From the NCBI RefSeq assembly GCF_016802725.1, contig NC_052666.1, forward strand, positions 2,055,501 through 2,119,500: a stretch of DNA of 64,000 nt. The letters run 5' to 3'. This DNA is from Solenopsis invicta. Its lineage: Eukaryota > Arthropoda > Insecta > Hymenoptera > Formicidae. Positions 1-9,433 of this stretch are shown here, piece by piece (position 1 is the first letter of the stretch; each line of letters starts with the position of its first letter). Position numbers and translations under genes: made by a program. The notes under the pieces were generated by a model. That model worked only from the letters and a program-made list of their open reading frames with translations. It had not been told where the DNA came from and made no database searches.

Positions 1-1134
1 TTCTTCAATCTCCGGCGGCGGCGTGGGAGCGCGCGGTGGTGCGTGCGACGGTCGTCGCCCAAGTCGTGGCCGCCGTTGGAGCGCTCTGTTTCGTAAACCT
101 CGTATTTGGCGTCGGAGGTTCTTAAGAGTCTTGACGGCGACAGTGCCATCTTCGCGCTTCAGCGCGTACCACGATCTGAGTGCATTCTTCGGGTTAATTA
201 CGTACGCCGGGAAGACATGTACGTAATTGTCTATAAAGTCGTCGAGTCTCGCCGTGAGTGCGTCTTCGTCGTTTACCCGTACAACTTGTCGCGCGATGTG
301 CGCGAACGGCGTAGACGGTTTTTTAGCAACGACGAGCGCAATCTCTTGCGCCGTTGCGTAGTCCGTTGCACGCACAGCTTTACTGAAGTGATTAATTTTG
401 TTGCATTGTCTTAGGAACGTTTTTACGGACAACGCCTGTCTTGGATCGACGTAAGTACTTTGTACGAGGCGAGCGTCAATAGTGATGGGCTGTTCCTCGT
501 ACTTGGCCGCCCTGTCGGCGGCTGCCGCCGCTTGAAACGCCTCGATCCCGTCGTTGCCGTCGGTGTCGGACTCTTGGACGTCGCTAATCAGAAAGGCGCG
601 TGTTTGTTTGTTATCAAACTCGTTCATCGCGCCATACGCCCACGTGGCGTACAGTACGATGAGCATGCGGACTGCCTCGTCAATGTTGTCGAGGTTCTCC
701 TCCTCGGAGGTCCGTTGACAGCGAAAGCGCCATACGTGTCTCAGAACCGCCCAAGCGTGTTTTATGGCGCGCCTTTCCCTTGGCGGCACCACGTCCGTAT
801 AAAGCGGGTATCGGCACACGTTGTCGTCGTCGTCGTCCTCGTTCGCGCGGTCATCCAACGTTCGCACGCGAATCGTGCTTGGCTCGGTTTTTCGACAAAT
901 AGATCGCGTTTCCATACGTCCGAGGAACATATGTTTTGCGATTTCATAATTGTGAACGCGGCAGAATCCATTTATGAAATATTGCATGCGGAAATCCGCT
1001 CTGAAACACTGCTCTATGACTGGCAGCGGTGTCCAAGGTAGTGAAGGGGCTGGTTGTTGATAGTCCTCTAACAAACAACGACGAAGAAATCGAGCGTCTT
1101 CCGCGATGCATGCGTCGACGTAAAACGCTGCCAA
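1..1134 (-). CDS. ORF A copy 1, 3' part cut off by window edge (unknown, virus-like)
   Basis: This is the N-terminal part of the long ORF described at 5814-8060; its C-terminal half lies beyond the left edge. The coordinate 1134 marks a TTG and not a proven start. The frame stays open upstream to a TAA at 1213-1215, overlapping the end of ORF B. Differences from copy 2 are Met at residue 74, Arg at about 121 and Asp at 298. No function recognised. Confidence 0.6.
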   Translation of the reverse strand, partial: MAAFYVDACIAEDARFLRRCLLEDYQQPAPSLPWTPLPVIEQCFRADFRMQYFINGFCRVHNYEIAKHMFLGRMETRSICRKTEPSTIRVRTLDDRANEDDDDDNVCRYPLYTDVVPPRERRAIKHAWAVLRHVWRFRCQRTSEEENLDNIDEAVRMLIVLYATWAYGAMNEFDNKQTRAFLISDVQESDTDGNDGIEAFQAAAAADRAAKYEEQPITIDARLVQSTYVDPRQALSVKTFLRQCNKINHFSKAVRATDYATAQEIALVVAKKPSTPFAHIARQVVRVNDEDALTARLDDFIDNYVHVFPAYVINPKNALRSWYALKREDGTVAVKTLKNLRRQIRGLRNRALQRRPRLGRRPSHAPPRAPTPPPEIEE

Positions 1135-1631
1135 TTTGTAAATCGGCGTATTGCGTTGTGGCGTAGCAGCCAGTAGGCCGACGCGTTTATTATCGTGTCG
1201 GAAAATGTGTGATTAGCCGCTATAAATTCTGTCACGGAGGACTGCGCGCACCTCAGTGGGTCAATAGTTGTCACGTCTTCGATTCTGAGGACGCAGGACT
1301 CTCGAAATGTCCAATTGAAATGCGACAAAATGTCGCGAATGTATTGCGCCGTTACATTGCCGGCGTTCACCATCTTCGGCGATCCGTGCTGGCGGTAGAA
1401 GTCGCACATAACGGCCGCCGGTACAGTTCCGGAGTCTATTGCAGCGGAGTACTTAGAAGCGGCATTATATGCTTGAACATACGTTATTCCTCTATCGGGT
1501 AGCGCATGGTTAGGTGCCGCATGGTGTTTAAAGTGCCCGTGCTCGCCGAGGAAGTCGATGCGGTAAGGAACAAATTTTCTATCCAACTTGTGGCAGTTGT
1601 GGAACATTTTTTGCGTTTTCTTGAGATCCAT
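1068..1631 (-). CDS. ORF B copy 1, intact 187-aa unknown protein
   Basis: The ORF starts at a true ATG (MDLKK), 51 nt downstream of the ORF C stop, and its 3' end overlaps the frame of ORF A. I do not recognise the protein. The N-terminal third is rich in His (for example EHGHFKHH), with Cys at a few positions, but there is no spaced pattern typical of a zinc finger. There is no signal peptide or membrane segment. The last ~45 codons lie over the upstream open part of ORF A. In that stretch the A frame looks more protein-like than the B frame, so the true C-terminus of B, or a B-A junction by splicing or frameshifting, is uncertain. The same ORF is intact in copy 2 and broken in copies 3-5. 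Confidence 0.6.
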   Translation of the reverse strand: MDLKKTQKMFHNCHKLDRKFVPYRIDFLGEHGHFKHHAAPNHALPDRGITYVQAYNAASKYSAAIDSGTVPAAVMCDFYRQHGSPKMVNAGNVTAQYIRDILSHFNWTFRESCVLRIEDVTTIDPLRCAQSSVTEFIAANHTFSDTIINASAYWLLRHNAIRRFTNWQRFTSTHASRKTLDFFVVVC

Positions 1632-1682
1632 TAGTAATGCATCTTTGCCATTTCGGGTCCATAGGTTAAATGCACGGTGAAT

Positions 1683-2507
1683 TTAAATTATGTCCACGTG
1701 CTCGTGGTCGACAATAACGGACTCGTGCAGATAATGTTTGGCCACGTTCGGGGACATCTTTTGTCCGTGCGTGCAAGTATAAAAATGAACAAAATTCATC
1801 CCCGCGTTTGTTGCTAAATCGATTGCTTTTAGACGGCTGGTCGCTATTCGCGCCAGGATAGGCCAATCGTCGCGGTAGACTCGATAATTTCTTTTGATCG
1901 GGTACGCGAGATATTTTACGCCATCGCGCGCGGTCTTACTGTTAGATGGCATCGCATTGAGACTTCGTACAACGACGTTGGTGTAAAACGCCGCTGTGAC
2001 CTTGCGCAGGCGACTGCTGTCGTCCGGCGCGTTTCGCAGAACTGGCGAATCATTGTTCACTTGGAAAAGCACGTAAACGTTGGTGTTGTCAACGGTGGCC
2101 AAAACGAACTCATACCACTTTCCACGGTGGCGCGCGTACTCGTCGTGACCGTGTTTCAATTTTGGCTCGCGCGGTTGATTTAAATTGTTTGCGAGAAATT
2201 TCTCACGGCATTCCAAATATCGTGTCAGTTTTGTGTTCTGACACAAAGTTATATTTTTGGGATATGTCTCTATGCGTGCCATCCATCGGCATCGGAAAGG
2301 TTCCGAGAACAGGGCGCAAGTTAAAATAGAATCTACATCGATCTCGCCCATGAGATCGGCGTGAAATTCGCCCGCGTCGTCGCGAAGCGACTCGGGCATC
2401 GGTGGTGGTGGTTGCGGCGGCGCCGGACTTCGCGCTCGGCGTCGTCGCGGCGGCGGCACGCGACGGATCGGTGCGTCGGGCACCGGCGGGAAATGACGCT
2501 GCGCCAT
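1683..2507 (-). CDS. ORF C copy 1, 274-aa unknown protein
   Basis: The first ATG is at 2507 (MAQRHFPP). The open frame runs 17 codons further up to a GTG, but nothing supports a non-ATG start. Residues ~5-43 are Pro/Arg-rich and basic (a PRRRRARS stretch) and probably disordered. Residues ~55-274 look globular, with mixed hydrophobic and charged segments and a His-rich end (HYLHESVIVDHEHVD). There are no membrane spans and no P-loop, protease or polymerase motif. It is the first of three co-oriented ORFs, so it lies nearest the possible CpG-rich promoter at about 3180-3820. This copy has Ser at residue 68 where other copies have Pro. The frame is open in all five copies, which argues for coding use. 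Function unknown. Confidence 0.65.
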   Translation of the reverse strand: MAQRHFPPVPDAPIRRVPPPRRRRARSPAPPQPPPPMPESLRDDAGEFHADLMGEIDVDSILTCALFSEPFRCRWMARIETYPKNITLCQNTKLTRYLECREKFLANNLNQPREPKLKHGHDEYARHRGKWYEFVLATVDNTNVYVLFQVNNDSPVLRNAPDDSSRLRKVTAAFYTNVVVRSLNAMPSNSKTARDGVKYLAYPIKRNYRVYRDDWPILARIATSRLKAIDLATNAGMNFVHFYTCTHGQKMSPNVAKHYLHESVIVDHEHVDII

Positions 2508-3179
2508 TACGTACGCTGTTTGACTTGTTGAGTAGCTTTTAAAAAAGCTGCTCTGCACTATTAGGAATAACGATAGAGATAAATTAAAGGGGGGTGGGGG
2601 GAGAGAAAGAGGAGGTAAAAAAAATTAATTCGAGATCGAGAGGGTTAATCCGACTGAATGCGAAATTGAATGGCGAAGACGAATCATATTTGACAAATCT
2701 CGAAACGCAACTTTGTTCTCGGCGCATCGGCTACAGCGACGATGACGATAGGTTAATTAGTATACACAATGCAGTGATCTCACAACGTGATATTTCCGTA
2801 CACGCTTCGCATGACGCGAATCACTGTCTTTATCTCCTTTCTTCCATCGGCACCGACCCAGCCGCTTCCTCTTTCACGTTCGCACGAGAGACAGAAGTCG
2901 AGAAGAACTCGTAGCGAATGTTCGAGAGCGTAAAGAGTAAATTAAATCGTGATTAAAGTTAATCTACATTGATAGAGGTAGTCAAGCTAGAGAGGAGAGA
3001 AAAAAGTAAAAGCGAAAATAAAGAGACAAATGGTTGGGGAGAGGTGGGGACTAAAAATTGCGGACCGTAAAAATATGCATACATACACAAACGCACACAG
3101 ACGCGAATGCACGCACGCACGCACGCACGCGCGTGCACACGGAAGATCACTACGCCGATTCGCAGATGAAACTGCGTAG

Positions 3180-3830
3180 CCAACTTGCGTGGCGTAGGAC
3201 GTGTTTTTTCATGTTCGTGTCCGTCGAGGACCACGCGCACATTGAGAATGTCGACATCATACGCCGGTCTCGACCGGCGATCGTCGCCGGCCGACAACAA
3301 TGCATCCCGCTATCAACGCGGTAACCTAAAATACGCAATTCAGGGATTCTCGCATCCCGAGATTCCCCGATGACAAGCGACGGCGAAGGGGGACGCGGGC
3401 GACGTACCTCGGAGAACCTTCCTCGTCCGCACCTCGTGCGTACCCGTGTCTCAGTGAGGCGCGAGAAGCGCCGAGCTGTGACGGTGCAACACTGGAACGG
3501 CGATATAGATCCACTGAATATGTCGGCACTACGATGATGCGTCGCGAAAACTCAACTCGAGAAGAAGAACGCGAGAAAAACGCGCACTCACTACCGCATG
3601 TATGTACGTACGAGACTCTCGAGAGGAACTGCCCGCTGCTCGGTACCGCCCCACGCCCTCCACGCTACTCGCTGCTCACTACTCACTACCGTCGCCCACC
3701 GGCCGCCCGCCGCCCGACGCAAGCCCCGTGCACACGATCGGCGATGCGAGGGCGCCACGCCGGCCAATCGCGGCGCGCCGGTGCGAACCCTCGGCCGTCG
3801 CGCTCAATTTATACGTCTATAACGGTATAT
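3180..3830 (-). promoter_or_regulatory. Candidate CpG-rich promoter for the C-B-A transcript
   Basis: The stretch is markedly rich in CG dinucleotides in contrast to the AT-rich DNA to its right. A minus-strand TATAAAT lies at 3808-3813, oriented towards ORF C, with the GC-rich block downstream of it. A donor-like GAG/GTACGT occurs on the minus strand near 3404-3412 and an acceptor-like site lies beside ORF C, so a spliced leader is conceivable. A CCAAT box (about 3765) in the opposite orientation leaves rightward transcription possible. Equivalents lie in the other units about 6.92 kb apart. This is inference from sequence only. Confidence 0.3.
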
Positions 3831-4282
3831 GCCAAGGACATGCACGATGGTTCGTGCGTGTCAATTATGTGAAACGACTGGCAACAACCATAATGGGAAA
3901 TTGCTGTATCTTATGGCTGTCCGATATACATATCAAATTTATATTAATTAATCATATGTAATATAATTTGATAAATATATATGTAATATAATTGATAAAT
4001 ATATAAATATATAATAAATTATATTAACTACATTAATTGGCCCTTGTATGATCGTCGTTTCTCAATAATTGAAAATATCGTCACACGTGTCATTGACATA
4101 GCATAATAACTTTTATATAGAATGATTTCCGCGATAACGATGAGCATTTAAGAGGAAGCAAAACTGAAAAAAATTAAATTAAATTAAATATAAATTTAAA
4201 TTTAAAATTAAATATTGAAAGCAAACATTATAAAAAACGTTTCTGCTTTTGGTAATGCAGTGAGCATTATATCTTTAAGTTT

Positions 4283-4374
4283 GATTCAGCAATTCGGACG
4301 CTATGGATACGGGATGGATCGACAGCGAGCTAGTTGCGAATGAGTTCTGCCTTTTGCGTCGCGTTTAACGCACG
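4283..4374. repeat. R repeat (92 bp), present twice per unit
   Basis: A 92-bp sequence from GATTCAGCAATTCGG to TTTAACGCACG. All ten copies in the window appear identical by eye: 4283-4374, 5574-5665, 11198-11289, 12489-12580, 18115-18206, 19406-19497, 25032-25123, 26323-26414, 31956-32047 and 32776-32867. The first copy in each unit is followed by TCCAACGTCG (sequence s). The second is followed by CGATTGGCG, which leads into ORF A. The final copy (32776) is instead followed by a diverged s, so R marks a junction of the array. Function unknown. Confidence 0.9.
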
Positions 4375-4859
4375 TCCAACGTCGATATAGCTCTCTCAAC
4401 CACGATTCGCACGACACTCGCATCAGCATTTGTTACGAGCCACAGTCGCACGGCAGACGAGTCACTTAGAGGAGACTGGGCACTTTCCGTGGTGCGTAGT
4501 CAACAAGGGACAGGCTCAAAAATCATGGCTGATTCAGCTGATCGACCGGTTGGACGCTAAGTCCAACGAGACGTCCGGTCTCATTGAACCGACAACGCGA
4601 CGAGAAGACAGTGTGCACATTGCAAAACGGTCCCCTGTACCGAACCGTACCCACCCTGTAATCGCACATGTGTTCAATCGAACACGAAAATTTAACTTTT
4701 GGACGAGTCGCAACGTCTCTTACACTTACCACGCTGAGAGAAAAAAGATTGCTATATTTTAATAAATACTTATTCGAATATTTCTAATGAAATAATTACT
4801 TACATATCTTTTCTAGTGGAAGAATGAAAACTTAAATTTAATTAGTGATCCTTCTACTA

Positions 4860-5330
4860 CAGTGCTCGGAGTTAGTTGCTCATTTCGAGCCGATTCCTGA
4901 AGAGTGGCCCACTATTCCCCCACTACCGTTTGCCGCTTGACGTTCGAGCCGACGATCACGCGGCTGGCGCTCTGCATCAGGAGCGTCTCTGAGTGAAAAA
5001 TACGCTGGTAGCGTACTATTTGAGTAATTTGTCATAAAAAATTTTCCTTTTTACATAATTTTTATAAATAAAAATTTCTATTATTTACATATATATTTTT
5101 TGTAAAAATATAAATGATAATAATATACGATAATTAGAATTAAGATAAGTTTTTACAACAAATTTTTCGAATGGTACGCTACTAGCGTATTTTTTACTCA
5201 GAGACGCTCCTGATGCAGAGCGCCTGCCGCGTGATCGCCGACTCGACAGTCGAGCGGCGAGCGGCAGTGGGGGGACAGTGGGCGTCGCTTCAAGAATCGG
5301 CTCGAAATGAGCAACTAACTCCGAGCACTG
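4860..5330. mobile_element. hAT-type MITE, unit 1
   Basis: The 471-bp element begins CAGTGCTCGGAG and ends with its reverse complement. The two arms match imperfectly for about 190 bp around an AT-rich centre. An exact 8-bp target duplication TTCTACTA flanks it (4852-4859 and 5331-5338). CAGTG ends plus an 8-bp duplication are the signature of hAT transposons. No transposase is present, so it is non-autonomous. Confidence 0.9.
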
Positions 5331-5813
5331 TTCTACTAAATGAATGCACAATTACATTTATTAAATATTTTATTATTATAATATTCGAATAAATGTTTAT
5401 CAAAATAAAATAATTCGTCCCTCAGTACACGAAAAGCTGAAAAAAATAAATTATGCAATACATGAAAATTCCAAGAATTTCTTCTTTTAAAAGATTATTT
5501 TATGTTAATGCAAAACACGTACTTCGTGGCATGTGCAAGAGGCATTGCCTTGTTACGCGATCAGCGAAATAACGATTCAGCAATTCGGACGCTATGGATA
5601 CGGGATGGATCGACAGCGAGCTAGTTGCGAATGAGTTCTGCCTTTTGCGTCGCGTTTAACGCACGCGATTGGCGAAAGGTTCTACGCCAATCTGCTCAAA
5701 AAAATGAAGAATATAAAGCAAAATGTTGCATTACTCGGTAGACGAGTCGTCGCTAGACGACGTTCGTTTCGTCGACGAATAAGTGATGCCCGTCGGATGA
5801 TTCAGCGGTGCGT

Positions 5814-8060
5814 TCAGTTGGTCGTTGCTAGCGAAGATGACGTCATTGAGTCGTCGGAATCGTCTTCGCTAATAGGAAGAAGAGTACAGCGTTTACGTAG
5901 ATTTGCTAGGAAGATGTCCGAGTCGGAGTCGCTGCTCGTGCTGAGTCCGGTGGAGAAACGACGACTGGCCCAGCGTCGTTGATACGGTAATACATGGTCG
6001 GTGGACTCTGATAGGATGGACACGTTCGTTTCTGAGTCGTTTGTGTGTGCGAGGAGCATTTCCTCCTCCAGTCGCGTCAAGACGGCGACTGGTTCTTGTT
6101 GCGCCGGAGTGACAATTGTTTTTGAGTCGCTGGAGGCGGTCGTTTTTGTGTCGCGTGTCTGTGCGAGAAACATGTCTTCCTCCAGTCGCGTCAAGACGAC
6201 GACTGGTTCTTGTTGCGCCGGAGCGACAATTGTTTCTGAGTCGCTGGAGTCGATCGTTTCTGTGTCGCTGGAGTCGATCGTTTCTGTGTCGCTGAGGACA
6301 ATTATGGGTGCTGAAGCGTCGATGGTTGTTGACATCGCGGGCTGTGGTGACAATGGCTCCTGTGGTTGTGGTGGTGGTGGCGGCGGCGGCGGCACCGAAG
6401 CTGGTATGTGTTCTAATCGTCTTAAAACTGTAGGTCGCGAGTGCGCCGTTGGTATTACGAGTTTTGGCGATCGCGATCTTAGTGCTTGCACAATTCGCCG
6501 AACTCGGTCCTGCGCAGCGTCAATTTGTGCTTCTATTGCTTCCGCTTGCGTAAATGTGCACGGTTGCATTTGCGCGTGTCGAAGCCCTCGCAAATAGGCT
6601 CGCAGTTCTTGTAATTCGTTGTTAAGCTCTCGCGTTAAAGGTTGCGCTTTTCTCGGTGAGAGCGGCGGCGGTATTACGTTAACGACGTCTCGTTCTTCGT
6701 CGTCGTCGTCGTCGTCGACAATGATGCGTCGTTTACGGCGCGGCGGTTGTATCGCCATGTCGTCATCGTTGTCATCGTCGTTGTCGTCGTCGTCGTCGTT
6801 GTTGCGTTTTCGTAGTCGTATGTTTTTATCACGTCGACGAAAGCCCCGTGGTTTTTTTATGGGCCGGCCCCAGGGTCGTCGGACTTGCGTCGGCGGAGGC
6901 GGCGACAAGCTTTTTCCGCGCAAACTTTCTTCAATCTCCGGCGGCGGCGTGGGAGCGCGCGGTGGTGCGTGCGACGGTCGTCGCCCAAGTCGTGGCCGCC
7001 GTTGGAGCGCTCTGTTTCGTAAACCTCGTATTTGGCGTCGGAGGTTCTTAAGAGTCTTGACGGCGACAGTGCCATCTTCGCGCTTCAGCGCGTACCACGA
7101 TCTGAGTGCATTCTTCGGGTTAATTACGTACGCCGGGAAGACATGTACGTAATTGTCTATAAAGTCGGCGAGTCTCGCCGTGAGTGCGTCTTCGTCGTTT
7201 ACCCGTACAACTTGTCGCGCGATGTGCGCGAACGGCGTAGACGGTTTTTTAGCAACGACGAGCGCAATCTCTTGCGCCGTTGCGTAGTCCGTTGCACGCA
7301 CAGCTTTACTGAAGTGATTAATTTTGTTGCATTGTCTTAGGAACGTTTTTACGGACAACGCCTGTCTTGGATCGACGTAAGTACTTTGTACGAGGCGAGC
7401 GTCAATAGTGATGGGCTGTTCCTCGTACTTGGCCGCCCTGTCGGCGGCTGCCGCCGCTTGAAACGCCTCGATCCCGTCGTTGCCGTCGGTGTCGGACTCT
7501 TGGACGTCGCTAATCAGAAAGGCGCGTGTTTGTTTGTTATCAAACTCGTTCATCGCGCCATACGCCCACGTGGCGTACAGTACGATGAGCATGCGGACTG
7601 CCTCGTCAATGTTGTCGAGGTTCTCCTCCTCGGAGGTCCGTTGACAGCGAAAGCGCCATACGTGTCTCAGAACCGCCCAAGCGTGTTTTATGGCGCGCAT
7701 TTCCCTTGGCGGCACCACGTCCGTATAAAGCGGGTATCGGCACACGTTGTCGTCGTCGTCGTCCTCGTTCGCGCGGTCATCCAACGTTCGCACGCGAATC
7801 GTGCTTGGCTCGGTTTTTCGACAAATAGATCGCGTTTCCGTACGTCCGAGGAACATATGTTTTGCGATTTCATAATTGTGAACGCGGCAGAATCCATTTA
7901 TGAAATATTGCATGCGGAAATCCGCTCTGAAACACTGCTCTATGACTGGCAGCGGTGTCCAAGGTAGTGAAGGGGCTGGTTGTTGATAGTCCTCTAACAA
8001 ACAACGACGAAGAAATCGAGCGTCTTCCGCGATGCATGCGTCGACGTAAAACGCTGCCAA
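5814..8060 (-). CDS. ORF A copy 2, ~748-codon unknown protein with long disordered tail
   Basis: Largest ORF of the module. Residues 1-345 look globular: Trp, Tyr and Cys are well scattered, and an acidic stretch lies at 98-105. From ~345 to the end it is low-complexity: basic/proline-rich (350-420, KKPRGFRRR), polyacidic NNDDDDDNDDD (420-434), a possible NLS RRKRRI (441-446), a second Asp run, a predicted helical stretch (475-530), polyproline (557-564), and two imperfect ~37-residue repeats (about 606-643 and 644-680) containing PAQQEPV.VLTRLEE. The end is Ser/Asp-rich. The listed start is a TTG; the first ATG is codon 50 (7913), yet the frame stays open and protein-like upstream to 8138, overlapping ORF B. 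The N-terminus is therefore probably supplied by splicing or frameshifting from B, or is lost. No helicase, polymerase or capsid signature seen. A viral structural or regulatory role is only a guess. Confidence 0.62.
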   Translation of the reverse strand: MAAFYVDACIAEDARFLRRCLLEDYQQPAPSLPWTPLPVIEQCFRADFRMQYFINGFCRVHNYEIAKHMFLGRTETRSICRKTEPSTIRVRTLDDRANEDDDDDNVCRYPLYTDVVPPREMRAIKHAWAVLRHVWRFRCQRTSEEENLDNIDEAVRMLIVLYATWAYGAMNEFDNKQTRAFLISDVQESDTDGNDGIEAFQAAAAADRAAKYEEQPITIDARLVQSTYVDPRQALSVKTFLRQCNKINHFSKAVRATDYATAQEIALVVAKKPSTPFAHIARQVVRVNDEDALTARLADFIDNYVHVFPAYVINPKNALRSWYALKREDGTVAVKTLKNLRRQIRGLRNRALQRRPRLGRRPSHAPPRAPTPPPEIEESLRGKSLSPPPPTQVRRPWGRPIKKPRGFRRRDKNIRLRKRNNDDDDDNDDDNDDDMAIQPPRRKRRIIVDDDDDDEERDVVNVIPPPLSPRKAQPLTRELNNELQELRAYLRGLRHAQMQPCTFTQAEAIEAQIDAAQDRVRRIVQALRSRSPKLVIPTAHSRPTVLRRLEHIPASVPPPPPPPPQPQEPLSPQPAMSTTIDASAPIIVLSDTETIDSSDTETIDSSDSETIVAPAQQEPVVVLTRLEEDMFLAQTRDTKTTASSDSKTIVTPAQQEPVAVLTRLEEEMLLAHTNDSETNVSILSESTDHVLPYQRRWASRRFSTGLSTSSDSDSDIFLANLRKRCTLLPISEDDSDDSMTSSSLATTN

Positions 8061-8557
8061 TTTGTAAATCGGCGTATTGCGTTGTGGCGTAGCAGCCAGT
8101 AGGCCGACGCGTTTATTATCGTGTCGGAAAATGTGTGATTAGCCGCTATAAATTCTGTCACGGAGGACTGCGCGCACCTCAGTGGGTCAATAGTTGTCAC
8201 GTCTTCGATTCTGAGGACGCAGGACTCTCGAAATGTCCAATTGAAATGCGACAAAATGTCGCGAATGTATTGCGCCGTTACATTGCCGGCGTTCACCATC
8301 TTCGGCGATCCGTGCTGGCGGTAGAAGTCGCACATAACGGCCGCCGGTACAGTTCCGGAGTCTATTGCAGCGGAGTACTTAGAAGCGGCATTATATGCTT
8401 GAACATACGTTATTCCTCTATCGGGTAGCGCATGGTTAGGTGCCGCATGGTGTTTAAAGTGCCCGTGCTCGCCGAGGAAGTCGATGCGGTAAGGAACAAA
8501 TTTTCTATCCAACTTGTGGCAGTTGTGGAACATTTTTTGCGTTTTCTTGAGATCCAT
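7994..8557 (-). CDS. ORF B copy 2, intact 187-aa unknown protein
   Basis: Identical in predicted protein to copy 1, with the same ATG start. It retains GACAAAATGTCGC at about 8250, where copies 3-5 carry a shorter, frame-breaking form. Its last 67 nt overlap the listed ORF A copy 2. Confidence 0.6.
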   Translation of the reverse strand: MDLKKTQKMFHNCHKLDRKFVPYRIDFLGEHGHFKHHAAPNHALPDRGITYVQAYNAASKYSAAIDSGTVPAAVMCDFYRQHGSPKMVNAGNVTAQYIRDILSHFNWTFRESCVLRIEDVTTIDPLRCAQSSVTEFIAANHTFSDTIINASAYWLLRHNAIRRFTNWQRFTSTHASRKTLDFFVVVC

Positions 8558-8608
8558 TAGTAATGCATCTTTGCCATTTCGGGTCCATAGGTTAAATGCA
8601 CGGTGAAT

Positions 8609-9433
8609 TTAAATTATGTCCACGTGCTCGTGGTCGACAATAACGGACTCGTGCAGATAATGTTTGGCCACGTTCGGGGACATCTTTTGTCCGTGCGTGC
8701 AAGTATAAAAATGAACAAAATTCATCCCCGCGTTTGTTGCTAAATCGATTGCTTTTAGACGGCTGGTCGCTATTCGCGCCAGGATAGGCCAATCGTCGCG
8801 GTAGACTCGATAATTTCTTTTGATCGGGTACGCGAGATATTTTACGCCATCGCGCGCGGTCTTACTGTTAGATGGCATCGCATTGAGACTTCGTACAACG
8901 ACGTTGGTGTAAAACGCCGCTGTGACCTTGCGCAGGCGACTGCTGTCGTCCGGCGCGTTTCGCAGAACTGGCGAATCATTGTTCACTTGGAAAAGCACGT
9001 AAACGTTGGTGTTGTCAACGGTGGCCAAAACGAACTCATACCACTTTCCACGGTGGCGCGCGTACTCGTCGTGACCGTGTTTCAATTTTGGCTCGCGCGG
9101 TTGATTTAAATTGTTTGCGAGAAATTTCTCACGGCATTCCAAATATCGTGTCAGTTTTGTGTTCTGACACAAAGTTATATTTTTGGGATATGTCTCTATG
9201 CGTGCCATCCATCGGCATCGGAAAGGTTCCGGGAACAGGGCGCAAGTTAAAATAGAATCTACATCGATCTCGCCCATGAGATCGGCGTGAAATTCGCCCG
9301 CGTCGTCGCGAAGCGACTCGGGCATCGGTGGTGGTGGTTGCGGCGGCGCCGGACTTCGCGCTCGGCGTCGTCGCGGCGGCGGCACGCGACGGATCGGTGC
9401 GTCGGGCACCGGCGGGAAATGACGCTGCGCCAT
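8609..9433 (-). CDS. ORF C copy 2, 274-aa unknown protein
   Basis: As copy 1 but with Pro at residue 68. Residue 216 is Pro here and in copy 1, versus Ser in copies 3-5. Starts at the ATG at 9433. Open throughout. Confidence 0.65.
   Translation of the reverse strand: MAQRHFPPVPDAPIRRVPPPRRRRARSPAPPQPPPPMPESLRDDAGEFHADLMGEIDVDSILTCALFPEPFRCRWMARIETYPKNITLCQNTKLTRYLECREKFLANNLNQPREPKLKHGHDEYARHRGKWYEFVLATVDNTNVYVLFQVNNDSPVLRNAPDDSSRLRKVTAAFYTNVVVRSLNAMPSNSKTARDGVKYLAYPIKRNYRVYRDDWPILARIATSRLKAIDLATNAGMNFVHFYTCTHGQKMSPNVAKHYLHESVIVDHEHVDII

Larger units (their letters stand above)
2508..5573. other. Intergenic part of array unit 1: CpG-rich leader, AT-rich spacer, R repeat, MITE
   Basis: Reading rightwards: a G/GA-rich stretch (2589-2620); a 630-bp piece also found solo at 41545-42175; an ACGC microsatellite (about 3110-3135); a CpG-rich block (3180-3820); AT-rich DNA (3830-4280); R repeat (4283-4374); a GC-moderate stretch s (4375-4760); the MITE (4860-5330); and AT-rich DNA. 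I see no convincing gene; ORFs here are short and change with each small indel. Equivalent stretches are 9434-12488, 16348-19405, 23265-26322 and 30182-32775. On the minus strand there is a possible 3' splice site (TAATAGTGCAG) at about 2553-2563, just upstream of ORF C, so a leader intron is possible. Confidence 0.7.

Noticed and set aside
1683..2558. Non-ATG starts (GTG for C, TTG for A, TTG for the polymerase)
   Set aside because: Eukaryotic context; downstream ATGs exist for C (2507) and the polymerase (51334). For A no good start was found and it is reported as unresolved.
5704..7967. Long plus-strand ORFs opposite ORF A (92, 198, 177, 102 and 193 codons), repeated in every unit
   Set aside because: They are antisense shadows of A: serine/glycine/arginine-rich readings of GTC/TCG-type codon runs, broken into several pieces while A is continuous.
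7994..8140. Programmed -1 ribosomal frameshift site between B and A
   Set aside because: No canonical X XXY YYZ heptamer was seen in the overlap; splicing or an old mutation is at least as likely.
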